From Hormiphora californensis (Eukaryota; Ctenophora; Tentaculata; Cydippida; Pleurobrachiidae): DNA of 64,000 nucleotides. A program made the position numbers and the translations under genes. Of the stretch, positions 34,101 through 46,658 are shown piece by piece (position 1 is the stretch's first letter; every line of letters begins with the position of its first letter). The DNA lies in assembly GCA_020137815.1 (NCBI GenBank), contig CM035359.1:2351845-2415844 (forward strand), in the 5' to 3' direction. The notes under the pieces were generated by a model, which worked only from the letters and a program-made list of their open reading frames with translations, searched no databases and was not told the origin of the DNA.

Positions 34101-34901
34101 TCGATATCAACGTCGTTCTCGAGCCCTGCAAATTATAACTATGATGATATTTATAGTTTAGAATGATAATCATTTTCAAGATTCGAGAACCTGGATCATA
34201 AAATAATTTCCTAGCTCAACCAAGAGCTGATATCACTAAGTAAAAATATGGCTGCTAAATTATTAAATTCCAGTTGTTCTTACCTCTGACGACCCTCCAG
34301 GAAATATTAAGTGCTGCAACGGAAAGAGCCTGCTCTCTGATAACCCACTTATAGTACCAATCGACAAAATTATCCTAAAATGAAGCTATAAACGTTCTGT
34401 ATAATAATTAATGATTAATTAATTAATAATTAATATTTCATCATAATAAATTGCATCATTTTGTGCAGCGTCAACGTATTGATCTGATCGTTGTCAGATA
34501 TGGTCAAATCTATATCTATTGTTCTCTAACAAAGCTACGCATATTGTCTGCGTGTATCAGTAAAACACATCAGTAAGATATGCAATACAGTGTGTTGTAA
34601 CAATATATTAGTCTTTCTGATGAGTAAACGGATATAAACATATCCACCTAGCATACATATAGATAAATCCGACTGTAGCTACAGTCGGATTTGTCAGGAC
34701 GCTCGGCCCGGTAAATTGAGGTACCCTTTATATCGGGGGCCGGTAAAAAGGGGGTCCGAGTGTATCTATATATCATACCTGTATCTCCGGTTTCTCCCGT
34801 GGTTTGTTAGTGCTCACTAGGCTCCGGTAATACGAGTTATACTGGAGTAGATTCTTCAGGAAGTTGGCCGAGGACCGATGGCCTAAAGATGAAGGTTCCA
34901 T
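31139..34901 (-). CDS. Unrecognised multi-exon protein, Ser-rich, 3' end not found
   Basis: Exons (minus strand) 34901-34779, 34374-34284, 34125-33200, 33087-32761 and 31254-31139 join in phase. The first begins MEPSSLGHRSSANFLKNLLQ; an in-frame stop lies upstream of this ATG. The second encodes a compact Trp/aromatic block (DNFVDWYYKWVIREQ, ISWRVVRG). The third (926 nt) starts acidic and aromatic (LWGYPEEEDYLWQALAGEW) and then runs through some 250 Ser-rich, later Lys/Arg-rich residues. The fourth looks helical and folded (REAISRFEEEKETIQL, SILVWDDLSLVMQKYVVENY). The fifth reads HIEALKAVIYDEGTVILLSD and ends with two bases over. I do not recognise the family. The 33200/33087 intron is inferred because reading moves to another frame there; a one-base error is an alternative. 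The fifth exon does not join in phase to the next gene's first exon, so I keep the genes separate. Confidence 0.72.
31620..31791. mobile_element. 172-bp pogo/Tigger-like MITE
   Basis: TIRs CAGTCGGACCCCGATTTAAC extend to GG, flanked by TA at both ends (31,618-31,619 and 31,792-31,793). The interior repeats CCCGATTTA(A/G)CGG several times. Non-coding. Confidence 0.9.
31794..32760. other. Intron or spacer, no gene supported
   Basis: Contains a run of G at 31,972-31,983 and imperfect inverted segments near 32,330-32,440. A plus-strand frame at 32,277-32,648 lacks any recognisable domain or splice context. Confidence 0.4.
34666..34761. mobile_element. Pogo-like MITE with a duplicated end
   Basis: The palindrome AAATCCGACTGTA/TACAGTCGGATTT is followed by CCGGTAAA and GGGCCGGTAAAAAGGG and the inverted end GGGTCCGAGTGTA. 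Related to 31,620-31,791 but diverged. Confidence 0.6.
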
Positions 34902-35897
34902 GATGATTGTGTCAGCAGACTCAGTGGCATGTTTCAGAGCTCAGCAACAATATATATTGGCAGATAGAATAATGGCTCTAAAAATATGGGAAAACACACG
35001 AGATCTCTAAAGGTCACACAGCTTTAAATGTGAGCCAATTAAACTAATTATAAATTGGAAAAACGCCAAAATCGATGTGCAAAATATTTTGAACTGGAGG
35101 TCTCGTTGTGCGGTAAATAAGGTTTGAGCAAGTCAAAGAATTGTACAACATTCAATAAACAGTACACAAACAGATATGTATGAAAATACCTAAAAGTTGA
35201 GACTCAAGCTAATAGAGAGATACGTAGAATCTGCCATAAACCTCAATTTTGCTAAAGTTAATTGAGACAATATTGAGGTTTAAATCCCATAGACCCAAGA
35301 TGAAGTGGAAGGAAAAAAAAGCAACAGAAATTAACCGGTGAAACACAAAATATGTGCTTGTGCTTGGTATTGGTACTTCCATGTGTAAACATGTTGCGGC
35401 AGCGATCACGGGCTTACTACAATTTGGTAAACGATTTAACAAGAATTGCTAAACTGATGGATGGTTATAACTATCGATAAGATAAATATATATGCTACTA
35501 GTATCAGAATACTGATAAAAGCAAAACAACTAATTTCTACACCTGTTTGCTTTCACATTTAGATCTTGACATGTCTACAGATGGTCTCCCATACACAATA
35601 TAATGGCGGTATAACGTCATTATGTGTGGGGACAGAGCTATAATACTGCGTCAACTGATGTTTTGCCTGGCTAGACTGTGTTTCGGGCGCCCCGCCCCCG
35701 AATCACCTTTTACAAATGTAAAGGGAGGGTTAGAACAATAACAACTGATGTTGTGATGTGTGATGTGTGAGACGATAAAAAGTAAATACGTAGTCAGATT
35801 CAAATTCAACAATCTTCGAGTTTGAAACAGCAACAAATAAAAATTCTACCCGGTATATTTTGTGTTCTGTTAATTTCATAATTAAGTGGGTACTCAC

Positions 35898-36146
35898 CGT
35901 GTTTCCAAATAGAGTGATGGCGTCTATACTCTTCCGGCGCATTCTGTGTATTTTCCTCCTGTTACCATGATGGTTACCATGGTTACCAAGATGGTTACCA
36001 TAGTGATCATGATGGGTGTCTAGGGACGAGGACCTTTTATACCGGGACAGGGGATCCCCATCGCCATTCTCCAAGGGAGAGGGACTTAAAGACATTCTTC
36101 GATCGTTGGTCAAACAGTTAGAGCATCTTCCTTTTATAATAGCCAT
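35898..36146 (-). CDS. Alternative 5' coding exon, phase-compatible with exon 34374-34284
   Basis: An 83-residue open exon starting MAIIKGRCSNCLTND and ending at a GTGAGT donor in phase 0. A good acceptor (TATATGCAG) lies just upstream with an in-frame TGA between it and the ATG, so this looks like a start codon in a second exon after a 5' UTR intron. It contains an RRMSLSPSP motif and a His/Asn repeat (HYGNHLGNHGNHHGN). Its phase matches the exon at 34374, so I infer an alternative leader of the Ser-rich gene; a separate gene is possible. Confidence 0.55.
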
Positions 36147-36905
36147 TCATCTGCATATAGGTCTATGAGAAATGAAGCAGTAAAATAATTTTCGGGTATG
36201 GAGTAATAAGCTAGCTGATTTATTCTAAGAAAATGACGTTGATTCATTCAAAGAAAATGACGAAATCGAAGGAATGCTAAAGTGTTTTCGAATTCTACGA
36301 CTTATGAATTATCGACTTGTTTTTGAGTGACCTACTCGTGTCATCAATAATCAATAATGGTGCACGTAACTCAAAAAGCAGAAACATTGACAGTGCTCCT
36401 GATCTCAAAGACATTTTAAATTTTGCAGAGGGACAAGATTCAGAAAGTAAAAAGAATTAAATATAACGCATAGCAAAGAAATGCATTCATGACAGGCTAG
36501 ATATGATTTAAAAACGGGATAATTTTCTTAAACACATTATAACATAATTTATATATATAACGAACCACACGACAGTTTTATAGCGAATCCGGGACTTGTT
36601 TCTTTATTGTGTAAAATTCATCGCCATGTATGAGACCAGGTTCAATGGAGAAAAGACCCAGGCTTGAACTTGTACACAAGAGGAGTTTATTTTGCGGGCC
36701 ATACTTTGGGCCATACTCTGGTGCACCTTATTATGTCCTAACCCTCCCCGGAGCTCGCGAAAGGGGGTCGAGCTAGGCGTGGTGCATTACATGTGTGAAC
36801 ACCATTTCTATTTGTAGAAAAATATAAGGATCGCTTTGACACCTGTGGGTCAATCTCGAAGGGAACAATGCAATATATATATAGTACAGAGAAGAAAGGG
36901 ATACT

Positions 36906-36940
36906 GCGAAGAGTGAGAGAGAAGTAGAGAGAGGAGCGAG

Positions 36941-36977
<37 letters not shown>

Positions 36978-37051
36978 CGAGAGGAGAGGAGAGAGAAGAG
37001 AGAAGAGAGGGAGAGAGAGAGGAAGAGAGGGAGATAGAGAGAGGAGAGAGA

Positions 37052-37083
<32 letters not shown>

Positions 37084-37161
37084 AGAGGAGAGATAGAGAG
37101 AGAGAGGAAGAGAGACGAGAGAGATAGAGAGAGAGAGAGAGAAGAAAGAGAGGAGAGAGAG

Positions 37162-37217
<56 letters not shown>

Positions 37218-37230
37218 GGATAGAGAGAGA
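36906..37230. repeat. Imperfect GA-rich tract, about 320 bp
   Basis: GA repeat broken by GGAGAG, AGAAGAG and TAGAG units, followed at 37,571-37,640 by a CT run of opposite orientation. Confidence 0.93.
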
Positions 37231-37570
37231 TTTGCTTGATTGACAGGGATTATTATTTGTCCAAATGTCCAATATATCTACCCCCAAGTGAACTATACGC
37301 CCTACAATAGACTTCCCTCAATATTGATATCGTATTGCGACCCTCGGAAGTTTCAAAACCTCCGAATACCGTAAGACCTATCATATAGCAACGAAGAAGA
37401 AACCCCAAAAAAGATGGATTACCCGCTGACTACAATCTAATTGCGATCTCCTAGGGACAAGGATTGGGCTGCTCCCCTTTAATAAAAGTTATAATTTAAA
37501 AGTGCTCTACGTACGCACTAAAGGGTTGTTGAAGAGGTCTCAGTCAGGTCGGCACTGTCCGTTAGTTAAC

Positions 37571-37579
37571 ACCTCTCTC

Positions 37580-37640
<61 letters not shown>
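37571..37640. repeat. (CT)n microsatellite
   Basis: CT repeat of about 65 bases, opposite in orientation to the GA tract 340 bases to the left. Confidence 0.95.
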
Positions 37641-37644
<4 letters not shown>

Positions 37645-38351
37645 TAAAATCGCATAATTGAGAAACTAATGGCAGAATCTCGATACATTAGCCATTTGTA
37701 AAGCGTCTCCTGACTGACCACATACCGATCTACAATCGGTGGGAACCTATTAAAACGGAACCAATTTATCATGATTTACAACATCATCAGTTATTTTTAA
37801 AGTTCGAACGGTCCAACTACCGTCAATTGATTGGTTCAATAAAACAAGATAATTACTAAATGGCTGAACTAATACAAATCAAGGCCGAAGCCCGAATTGC
37901 ATCGACTAGTAACCAATCTAATAAGTATCATGTTCCACATGACATTTGATAGGTTTATTTCTGAGAAAAGCTGCTGGCAACAAGTGCCGTCTTTCAAGTA
38001 AAATTCTTTCAAGAACAATGCAACTCTTAGGAAAGATTTACAAAGCTTGCACAGCAGATTTAGTAAGGAGTGGTTCATCGCTGGACCAAACTGTCATCTA
38101 ACTACCAAAAATGGCTAATTCACAACTTGCAGCACGTCGCTGTCGAAATGGTACCACCCCAGAGATTTAAAGTGACATATATATTGAGAATGACGATTTG
38201 CATAGACTGTCAGAATGAAAAAATAAAACTCAGAAGTTAATGCTCTTTTCGCTCCCAAGTCAAAATTAACTCACCTTTCATTCTTAATGCTGCCTGCTGA
38301 TTCCAAATGCAAAAAAGAGGAATATTCTAAGAAAGAATTTCGAAAACTCAC

Positions 38352-38797
38352 AGAGTATTGATTTGCAAGATCCCGATATAGTTCAGGGGGGATCCAATTT
38401 GGGGTGGAGGGAAGGGATTCATATTGTGTAGATCTCAAACTTGGAGGACTGGGTAATTGACTGTGAAACAATAAGAATGTCAATAAATAAAAAAAGGTAC
38501 GTACTGGCATATTCAATAATAATCAGTCACAAGGCAAAAAGGCACTAGGGTCTAGACATTATTTCTCAACTCAAAATACCCTAAATTTCTAGTTTGAAGA
38601 GTAATTACTAATTACTGCAGTCGGAGGTAACTACTAATTACTAATTATGTCTCAGTATAATACCTGCTGGTTAGATGACTGGATGAGGAAGCATCGTTGT
38701 CGTGTACTAGTGGGTGAAGGTTCATGAAGGACAGAGATTTCCGGATATTCTTCAGAGTTTTGCTACCCTTATGACTACTCCGACTAGTCACAGTCAT
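38352..38797 (-). CDS. Alternative two-exon 5' leader, phase-compatible with exon 34374-34284
   Basis: Exons 38797-38664 and 38460-38352 join in phase to give 81 residues beginning MTVTSRSSHKGSKTLKNIRK and ending RDLANQYS at a GTGAGT donor in phase 0. The second exon is Pro-rich (LPSPPSLRS, PSTPNWIPPELY). Both splice junctions are canonical. Like the exon at 36146-35898 and the one at 34901-34779, it could splice to the exon at 34374, giving three alternative N-termini for the Ser-rich gene. RKSLSF and the other leaders' RRMSLSP are kinase-site-like; this is only a resemblance. Confidence 0.6.
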
Positions 38798-40158
38798 AGC
38801 TTTGTTGTTCTCAACAAGTCATGATCCCCACACATAAACAAGAACGCGTGTGTACGAAGTGAGCGATATGTAAGCGTGGTGGGTGAGAGTGAGAGAGCGT
38901 CTGGCGAACATTAACAACCGGATACCGAAAAAGCGGATATCAACTTATTATCTGCCGTTCCTCAAGGAAACTGGCTTTTTTTAAGAAGCTGGGTTTTTTT
39001 AATCTCCACCTTGATGAGATTATGATCAAAGTATGATATGCGTGTGCCAATGAATCAAATGAATTTGAAAATGAACCTAGTCCCGCTTGTAATATTGGTC
39101 TTATCAGGTCAAATTAAACCCCATACTCCTAGCCAGTCCTATTTTATTTAATAAAATATTTTAATTTTTAGAACACCAATGAATGATAGGAGTGCATCCA
39201 ATAATTTACCAGAATTTCTAGAAGCGGAGCCACCTCATTTTCGAATTTCGGGTCGTTCGAGTTATAACCTAAGAACTTCAAACTGGGACTGTCTTATCTA
39301 TTGAACCCTATCAGTTTCACTTCACTCACTTTAGTGCACCTCTCTCTTAACTTTATCCTGAGAGAGAAGAGAGAGACCAGAGAAAGAGGGAGAGGAGAGA
39401 CAGAAAGAGAGACAGAGAGAGAGAGTGTGTATGGATTGTGTACTTTAGACACATTGTACATTACACACACACCTGGTGGGCATACTGCACTCTGTCTCCG
39501 CTGCTAGTAAAAGAGAAGATAGAGATGAGATAGGAAGGATTAGAGATAGAGATAGAATAGAGATAGAGAGATAGAGATAGAGATAGAATAGAGATAAGAA
39601 TAGAGATCGAGATAGACGAAGAGATAGAGATAGAGATAGTAGATAGAAATAGAGATTAGAGATGGTAGAGTAAATTAAAAACAGTGTTAGACAATACTTC
39701 TTTGTTTTAACAATTTTATTTTTCCCACATCCCTCACAACTCGAGGGAGGGCGAGGATAGAGCAAATAATCGGGAAAAAAAGAATCCATGAGTCCTATAG
39801 AAGAGAAGAGAAGAGAGAGAGAGGAGAAGAGAATGAGGATAAAGTGGAGAAGAAAGAGAGAGAGAAGAAAGAGAGGAGAGATGACGAGAGAGAGAGAGGA
39901 AGGAGCGAGAGCAGACGAGAAAGAGGAGCGCAGAGAGAGAAGGAGAGAGAGGAGAGAGAAGGAGAGAGGAACGAGAGGAGAAGAGGAGAGAGAGAGAGGA
40001 GGAGAGAGAGAGATAAGAGACGAGAAGAGAGAGAGAGAGAGAGCGAGAAAGAGAGAGCGAGATCGAGCCGAAGAGCGCCTCACTGGCGTGTTAGAGCGCG
40101 CCTCTGCTAGGTCGATTCTCGCGCTCTCTCTATCTTCATAGCTCGCCATCTCTCTCTC

Positions 40159-40201
<43 letters not shown>

Positions 40202-41164
40202 TTCTTTCGACTTATAGGGAGTTAGTAATTAGTACAAAATGATGTTGGAGACAAAATTTAAGGATATGCGAATCGGAGTAGTAGAGGGAATGATGAAATA
40301 TGATTAGAGAAGGACAGAGTAAAATTCTAAAATGCATAAGAATTTACGATGAGTGGGGGTTAAGCTATGATAGCTCACAATGCATTTCATAAAACTTATC
40401 GAAACCCGGGTATTTTGCAATCTTTTTTGAAATGGATACTTGTGTAGGGAACATATGGACGTAGCGCACATTTCAAACTAAAAAATAAAAAAACAAAAGA
40501 TAAAGTTGAAAAGATTAACATAAAAAGATGAGTTACTACAACCACGTACAGTTGCTGACTGATAAAGAGAAGTGAGTGGGGAGAGCGGGGGAGAGATATG
40601 TTAAATAAAAAAGTGGAGGAGATGAGTGAAATTGATATATGTTTGTATGTTCCGGGCTATATTAAAAGTACATGTTTTATTGGCACCATGTCACCCTAGT
40701 ACAAAACAAATTGTGTGTAGTAATCAGGACATAATTTTAGTTTTCGAAGATTTAAAGGAGATTGAGAACATAGGCAGAGGAAATAAAGGACACTAGAACA
40801 GAGACAGGATAGAGAATTGACGAAACATGCACAGGAGAATCTTGGACTTTCTTTGTTATGGTAAAAAACTAGCCCAGATTGGGTCTGATTATCATACTAT
40901 TCATTGGTCACTAGGCACACTTTCTTCGATTTTCTTCTCTATTCTTTTTTCTTTCGGCCGTACTTCTACTCTCCCGCAGTACTTTCAATCTTTTGCATTT
41001 CACATGAACACACACACAGCGTGCCACCTACGTGAATATTTCATTCATTTACCAGATCAGCATTGCAACCATCATCAACCCCACATACACATACCCCTTT
41101 AATATATTCATACGAACAGACAAATATTTTATCAAACCAACAGACAAACCAACAGACACAAACA

Positions 41165-41204
<40 letters not shown>

Positions 41205-42149
41205 TTTTGAATTTCCGTCAGAAATTTCAACAGGTGTCTTCAACTTACTATTTGGTGATGGAGAAAGGGGAATTGAGTTTTTTGAAAGTTACCAGATGTA
41301 TGAGAGAATGAGAGGTGGGGCATATATTATCTTACTAGAATAAACCTTACATGCATATAGTTTTCATTTTACTACTCAGCTCACACTACGAGATAGTGGA
41401 GAAGAAGAGAGAGAGAGATGAGAGAGAGATGAGAGGGATGGAGAGGCAGAGGATCGAGGGGAGAGAGAGAGACAGAGAGAGAGGACAGAGAGAGACAGAG
41501 AGAGAATACACAAATGCAGCTGTTCTAATCACTAATAAGCTGATGTAAACTAAAATATGTTGTGGAGGAGTAGTGTTGTAGAGAAGTTTTTGAGAAAACG
41601 TTTTTAAAGGAAATACAGAAAAATTCAAATTCTCATTATAAATTCAGATTTTTAGAAAATGCAGATTTTCAAAATATATTGTAGTGCACACTAAACGATT
41701 CTCAACATGAACCTAATAAATAGACTTTTGACAGGAGGCGTGAAAAACAGGACAAGGCAGGAAGGGCGAGGTAGAACCACCTGAGGGAGAGCGGGGATGG
41801 AGAGGGCGGGTAGGAGGGAGGAGGGCCGGGGACCTAGGCGAGGCGGGGCGAGGGAGGACGGGGGAGGGAGGTCGGGGAGGGGGTGGGGGGGGAGGAGCGG
41901 AGGGAGGGGGAGGAAGGGGGGGGGGTTATAACAAACACACCTGTCTTAACTAAATTATATACTCTCGTGTAATATGTGATGATTCTAAATTCCAAACTCC
42001 TCTCCCTCTTTCTCGGTGAGATATGTGATGAATTTCCAACCATCATACATCTCTTCCATCTTTCTCAGTTTCTCGGTGATCTTACTCCCTCTTCCTTGGG
42101 GATCTCTCCTGGTTATCCGATTTCCATGCCCCCTGATCATGCATCCTCT

Positions 42150-42256
42150 CTCTCAAGATCATCTCTCAAGATCCTCTCTCAAGATCATCTCTCAAGATCA
42201 TCTCTCAAGATCCTCTCTCAAGATCCTCTCTCTCAAGATCCTCTCTCAAGATCCTG
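42150..42256. repeat. Tandem CTCTCTCAAGATC(AT) repeat
   Basis: About eight copies of a 13-15-base unit CTCTCAAGATCATCT / CTCTCAAGATCCT. Confidence 0.9.
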
Positions 42257-43484
42257 CGGGATGGTAATTACAGGCGAACTGTCATGACAATTCGGCTGTA
42301 ACCATAATACTTGTTTGAAGCGGTGTCGCTAATATTCTTGAAAAAACGGATGGAGCATTACTGATTCCAACAGCAGTGTTTACTAAATATTATCCTCCAT
42401 AATAATAACACAATCTCATTACATCTCACCGTGTCTACCCGTAGGGAGGATTTTGATCACACAGGTACCGAGAATGAGAGCACTAAAGTAGTGTACCTTA
42501 GCGAAACCTTCTCACATATCCCCAACCCGCTTTTTCCCTATCTCCAATAATAGCAAGAGATAAGATGATGGGTGCGTGCCTGATAGCATAGAGCTTCTAG
42601 ATACTAGTACGCTCTCTCTCTGAGCTCTCGAGCTCTTACTTCACAACCGCACCAAAGAACAATGGTTGTGTCCGCACTCCGCACGTTGCTCCGGGCACCC
42701 GCAATTTCGTCATACAGCGGCCCTGCCTTTGAGACAGTGCCTCTCTCTCTACCCCCAACCCCCTGATCCCATTATGGTCATAGAAACTCATTATAGATTT
42801 CGACGATATATTATATCTCTCCCTCTTGATCTATAGTCCATATATTATTATTCTATCTCACTCGGGTATCGTTTGTTAAGACGTTACCATTAGAGCCCGT
42901 AATGCAAAAACCGTATTTAGATTACCGATTTGTCCATCCAAAAACCAATTAACATAAATAGTTGGATGCCCGGGCCAGTGGTGTCACGGGAGGTAACACC
43001 TTAGACTACATGACATAATTAACGGCATATTCGTTAATTGTTAATTGTTATCCTTCATCTGTCTATCTTTATCTATCTTCTCTCTCACTCTCCTCACTCT
43101 CTCTCTCTCTCACACAATATTCTCTCTATCTCTCTGCTCTCTCTCTCTCTCTCTCTCCTCTTCTTTCTCTCTCAACTTTCTATTACTATATCTTCTCTCT
43201 GTTTTCTCTTCTAATTATCTCTCCGTCTTTCTTGATTAATCTCACCCTTTCTATCCTAATTTCTCTGGCTATTATCTTCCTCATATCCATCATTTATGGA
43301 CAGTTATAGCCTAAAGGTGTTCCCCCGTGACCCACATGGGCCCGGGCATCCCAAACTAATTATTTAATTGGTTTGGACTACAAATTTCTGTGCTTTTGGT
43401 GTAAAAGAGAAAAAGCTATTTGTTGTAGGAACTTTTTCTGATTTCTGACATATTTTCAAATTTGAATAATTCATAAATATGCGA

Positions 43485-44075
43485 ATAACGATATAAACGG
43501 TGAGGAGATACGACTTTTTGTCCGGCGGGACGACCCCCCATAAATCGACTATTCTGCGCGGAATATGCCCATTATGGAAAACGTTCTAGGACCATCCGAA
43601 GTGGAAAATATTAAGATAGCATTAAATCATGAATCGGTGCACTGTAAATATGCAAAAACGGCTGATAACGGTGCGGATGGAGATTTTGGTCCCGAGTAAG
43701 ACCCACCATAATCGAAGGATTTTGCGTTCAAATATGTCCATAAAAAACCGTTTCTGACCAGCTGAACTGGAAATATTCAGAATATGCATTGAAATTATGA
43801 AGTCCGCATAAATATGCAATAAAACGGCTTAAACGGTGCGAGATACAACTTTTGTTACGGGGAGAAACCCCCATAAATCGACTACTTTGCGTCGAAATAT
43901 GTCCTGAAAAACGTTCTAGGACCAGCCCGAAGTGACAATATATGAATAATATGATAAAAATGTGAATAGGTGCATAAATATGCAAATGACGGCTTAAACG
44001 GTGCGAGATAGAGATTTTTTGTTACCCGTAGTAAGACCCCCCATAACCGACCATTCCCGTCGAATAAGACCGGTT
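43485..44075. repeat. Degenerate satellite, about 166-bp monomer, 3.5 copies
   Basis: Copies starting near 43,488, 43,658, 43,823 and 43,989 share AAACGGTGCGAGATA, CCCCCATAAATCGACTA, TTTGCGTCGAAATATGTCC, AAACGTTCTAGGACCA and ATAAATATGCAAA in the same order. Spacing is 165-170 bases. Divergence between copies is high. Confidence 0.85.
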
Positions 44076-44970
44076 TCAAGTCTTTATGACCCTCCTTCCA
44101 GTGCGTGACATATCGCAACCATGTTACAAAGTTGAAATTTAATGGACTATATCGAATATTAATGAACTATGGCGATTTCGGAAGTCTAACAAGCTATTAC
44201 CGGAGCGCAATGAGATGTAAGGAAACCGTTCACACGCAAGTCTCTACTATTTGCGGGTTTAGGAGAACACCTAAAGATACAAAGCGTCTCTCCCCCTCCC
44301 CCTCACCTCTCCCCCTCCACATTTTGCCATTTGTGACCCCTTGGCAAATTTACCTTACATCCTATCGTTCTGAAAATTTTGCATGACCTTCTCTTTTTCT
44401 CCTATATTAAGGGCCCTAGAGTACAAATTTCAGCTCTCTACTTCATCTGGAACATGCTTTTTTAAAGCATCGAAAACCTCGAAATCTGCAATGGTATATA
44501 GTGTGCGGCAAAAAAATCCCCCCCTAGACCACCATAGTTGCCGAGGGGGGTCTGGAGAGCTGTCATGTAACTTGGCAGGGTTGCTCAACTATGTCTATCT
44601 TGATCCTGACAGAAAAATTCAGAGCTCTAGCTCAAAATTAATCTTTTGATAGGAATGACATTGTATTTCATGCCAAGAAAAAAATCTTTTCGGTCCAGAA
44701 TTCAGCAATTATCTTTGGCCATCGATTAGCTTTCCAATGTGACCAAGATCATCTAAAATGGCAACCACAAGAGACACAGTGTCATGGTTCTTAAAGTTAG
44801 TCAGGTCATGTGATCTTCACCGAATCGTTGATTATCCGGGATTGCTAATCGAGCCAATGGGCAGAGGAATCTCGTATCACGGTAGCACTGGCAGGTTTTC
44901 ACGCGCTTGTGTGTAGAAGTGTTGCGTGTGCTCTCTCTTTTGTTTTTTGAGTTAGAGGGTATTTCTAAGG

Positions 44971-45026
44971 TGGGGGCTCTGCCCCCACACCCCCGTTTAT
45001 GGTGGGGGCTGTGCCCCCACACCCCC
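44971..45026. repeat. Two tandem GC hairpins
   Basis: GGTGGGGGCTCTGCCCCCAC and GGTGGGGGCTGTGCCCCCAC, each self-complementary, separated by ACCCCCGTTTAT. Confidence 0.85.
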
Positions 45027-45589
45027 CTTTTGGGCCCGGGGCACTTGCCAGTGCTATGATAAAAATATCATTTTACTTTCAAGGGAAGACAGAAAGCTTT
45101 CTGAAAGCTGATTAAAGAATAAAGAGGGGGCTAGGGGAAGAGGGGTATTAAGTGTACATACAGAGATGATAGAGATTCACAGTCAGTCGATTGTCGGGGG
45201 CTATCTTTAAGTCTGTCTGTCAGTACGTCTGTCATCTTTCTGTCACTCCTGGAATTAATGGGAGAGTTGTTAACTCTCTTTCCTTCGGTTCCTCAACCCC
45301 CTCTCAACCTCTGTAAAGATGGGTCATAATCTTTCTTGGTAGGATTTGACAGCGCGATGAACGGTTCAAGGTGGGATAGCACTGTGTAGCACTATATAGC
45401 ACTATATAGCACTATATAATAGAGCTGGGGAACGAGATCACCGTTTGGATCTCCATTATTCCCACGTTCTACCAGTTGTGTATGATCATTATATGAGTCT
45501 ACATTATGAACACGTCATCACAGGCAATATATGTCTCACGTGTTTAATCGTCTATACATACAGACGATCATTAGTCAATAATTTTATCT

Positions 45590-45623
45590 CCCTCTTTCTC
45601 TTTCCTTCTCTCTCTTTCTCTCT

Positions 45624-45673
<50 letters not shown>

Positions 45674-45695
45674 TCTTTCTCTCTCTCTCTCACAC
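45590..45695. repeat. CT-rich microsatellite at the 3' end of the Gln/Ser-rich gene
   Basis: CT repeat with TTCT interruptions that abuts the stop codon at 45,696-45,698, so it would be GA-rich 3' UTR on the gene strand. Confidence 0.92.
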
Positions 45696-46608
45696 TCACA
45701 AAACAGCCACTTGCCTGAAACTTCTCTTAAAAGCGGAAATGAGGTTAAATCTTCTGGAGTCGGTAGAATTGGTTGAACGGAGTGAGGCAGTTGGGCTCTT
45801 GCCAGGAATTGTTCGGAGTGTCACCAAATCTGTTTGTCGGTTTGCCGTGATGTCTGTCCGTCCGTTTGTCATTAGTTTTCCTTCTTTCTCTCTTGTGTTC
45901 TGCTCGTTCCATAGATCATCGCTCCTCAGTGAATTTGATCTGCTCGATGATTGGTCATTGTTTATCCCAGTCTTCTTTCTGACAGGTTTTAAAGGTGCCT
46001 GCTGAGAGGTCAGTGATAATGTCTGTCCATTGGTCTGTCTTTCAACTGTCTGATTGTCTGTCTGTCTATCTCCTGTCTGATTGCCTGTCTGTATTTCTCC
46101 TGTCTGATTGTCTGTCTCTTTTGCTTGTTCGTCTTTTATCCTGTACAAAATTAAATGTAAAATAACGTAATAAATTACCAAATTTCCCAAGATAACCACG
46201 ATTATGTTTCAACTTCCTCGTAGCGGTAAGGAAGACAGATATAAGTGTTTCTATTGAATAACCTTCATTATTATAATAGATGAATATCTCGCGATGCCCC
46301 CGAGATATTATAACTATGGCGAATAAAAGATAATGACATTGCTGAAAATGTGAGATGTATGTCTCTCTCTCACACTTTCAGCACTCATTTGCCCTCTCTG
46401 TCTATCCTTCTCCCTTTCTCTTAATTGACCTGCTAAGTGCTAAGAGACTATATCTCTCAGCAGGCTCAATACATTTATAGGTACTTGATCGCAGACGGCA
46501 CCATCTTTATAATAATCATCATGCGTCAAGAGCAAGCACACGTGTGATTGCTTACATGAACACTCTCCCTCTATCTCTGTCTCTCTCTCTCTCTCTATCT
46601 GTCTCTGC

Positions 46609-46658
<50 letters not shown>

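Larger units (their letters stand above)
38798..45695. other. Gene-poor stretch, repeats only
   Basis: No splice-bounded exon was supported on either strand. Contents are GA/CT-rich tracts (39,360-39,430; 39,500-39,660; 39,795-40,200; 41,400-41,510; 43,080-43,160), a GT run (41,165-41,201), G-rich DNA (41,760-41,925), a CTCTCTCAAGATCAT repeat (42,150-42,256), a degenerate satellite (43,485-44,075) and GC hairpins (44,971-45,026). The long frames over GA/CT tracts are simple-repeat translations. Confidence 0.55.

Noticed and set aside
40827-41102. Plus-strand frame of 91 residues
   Set aside because: Followed by GT-repeat DNA, no recognisable features and no exon boundaries.
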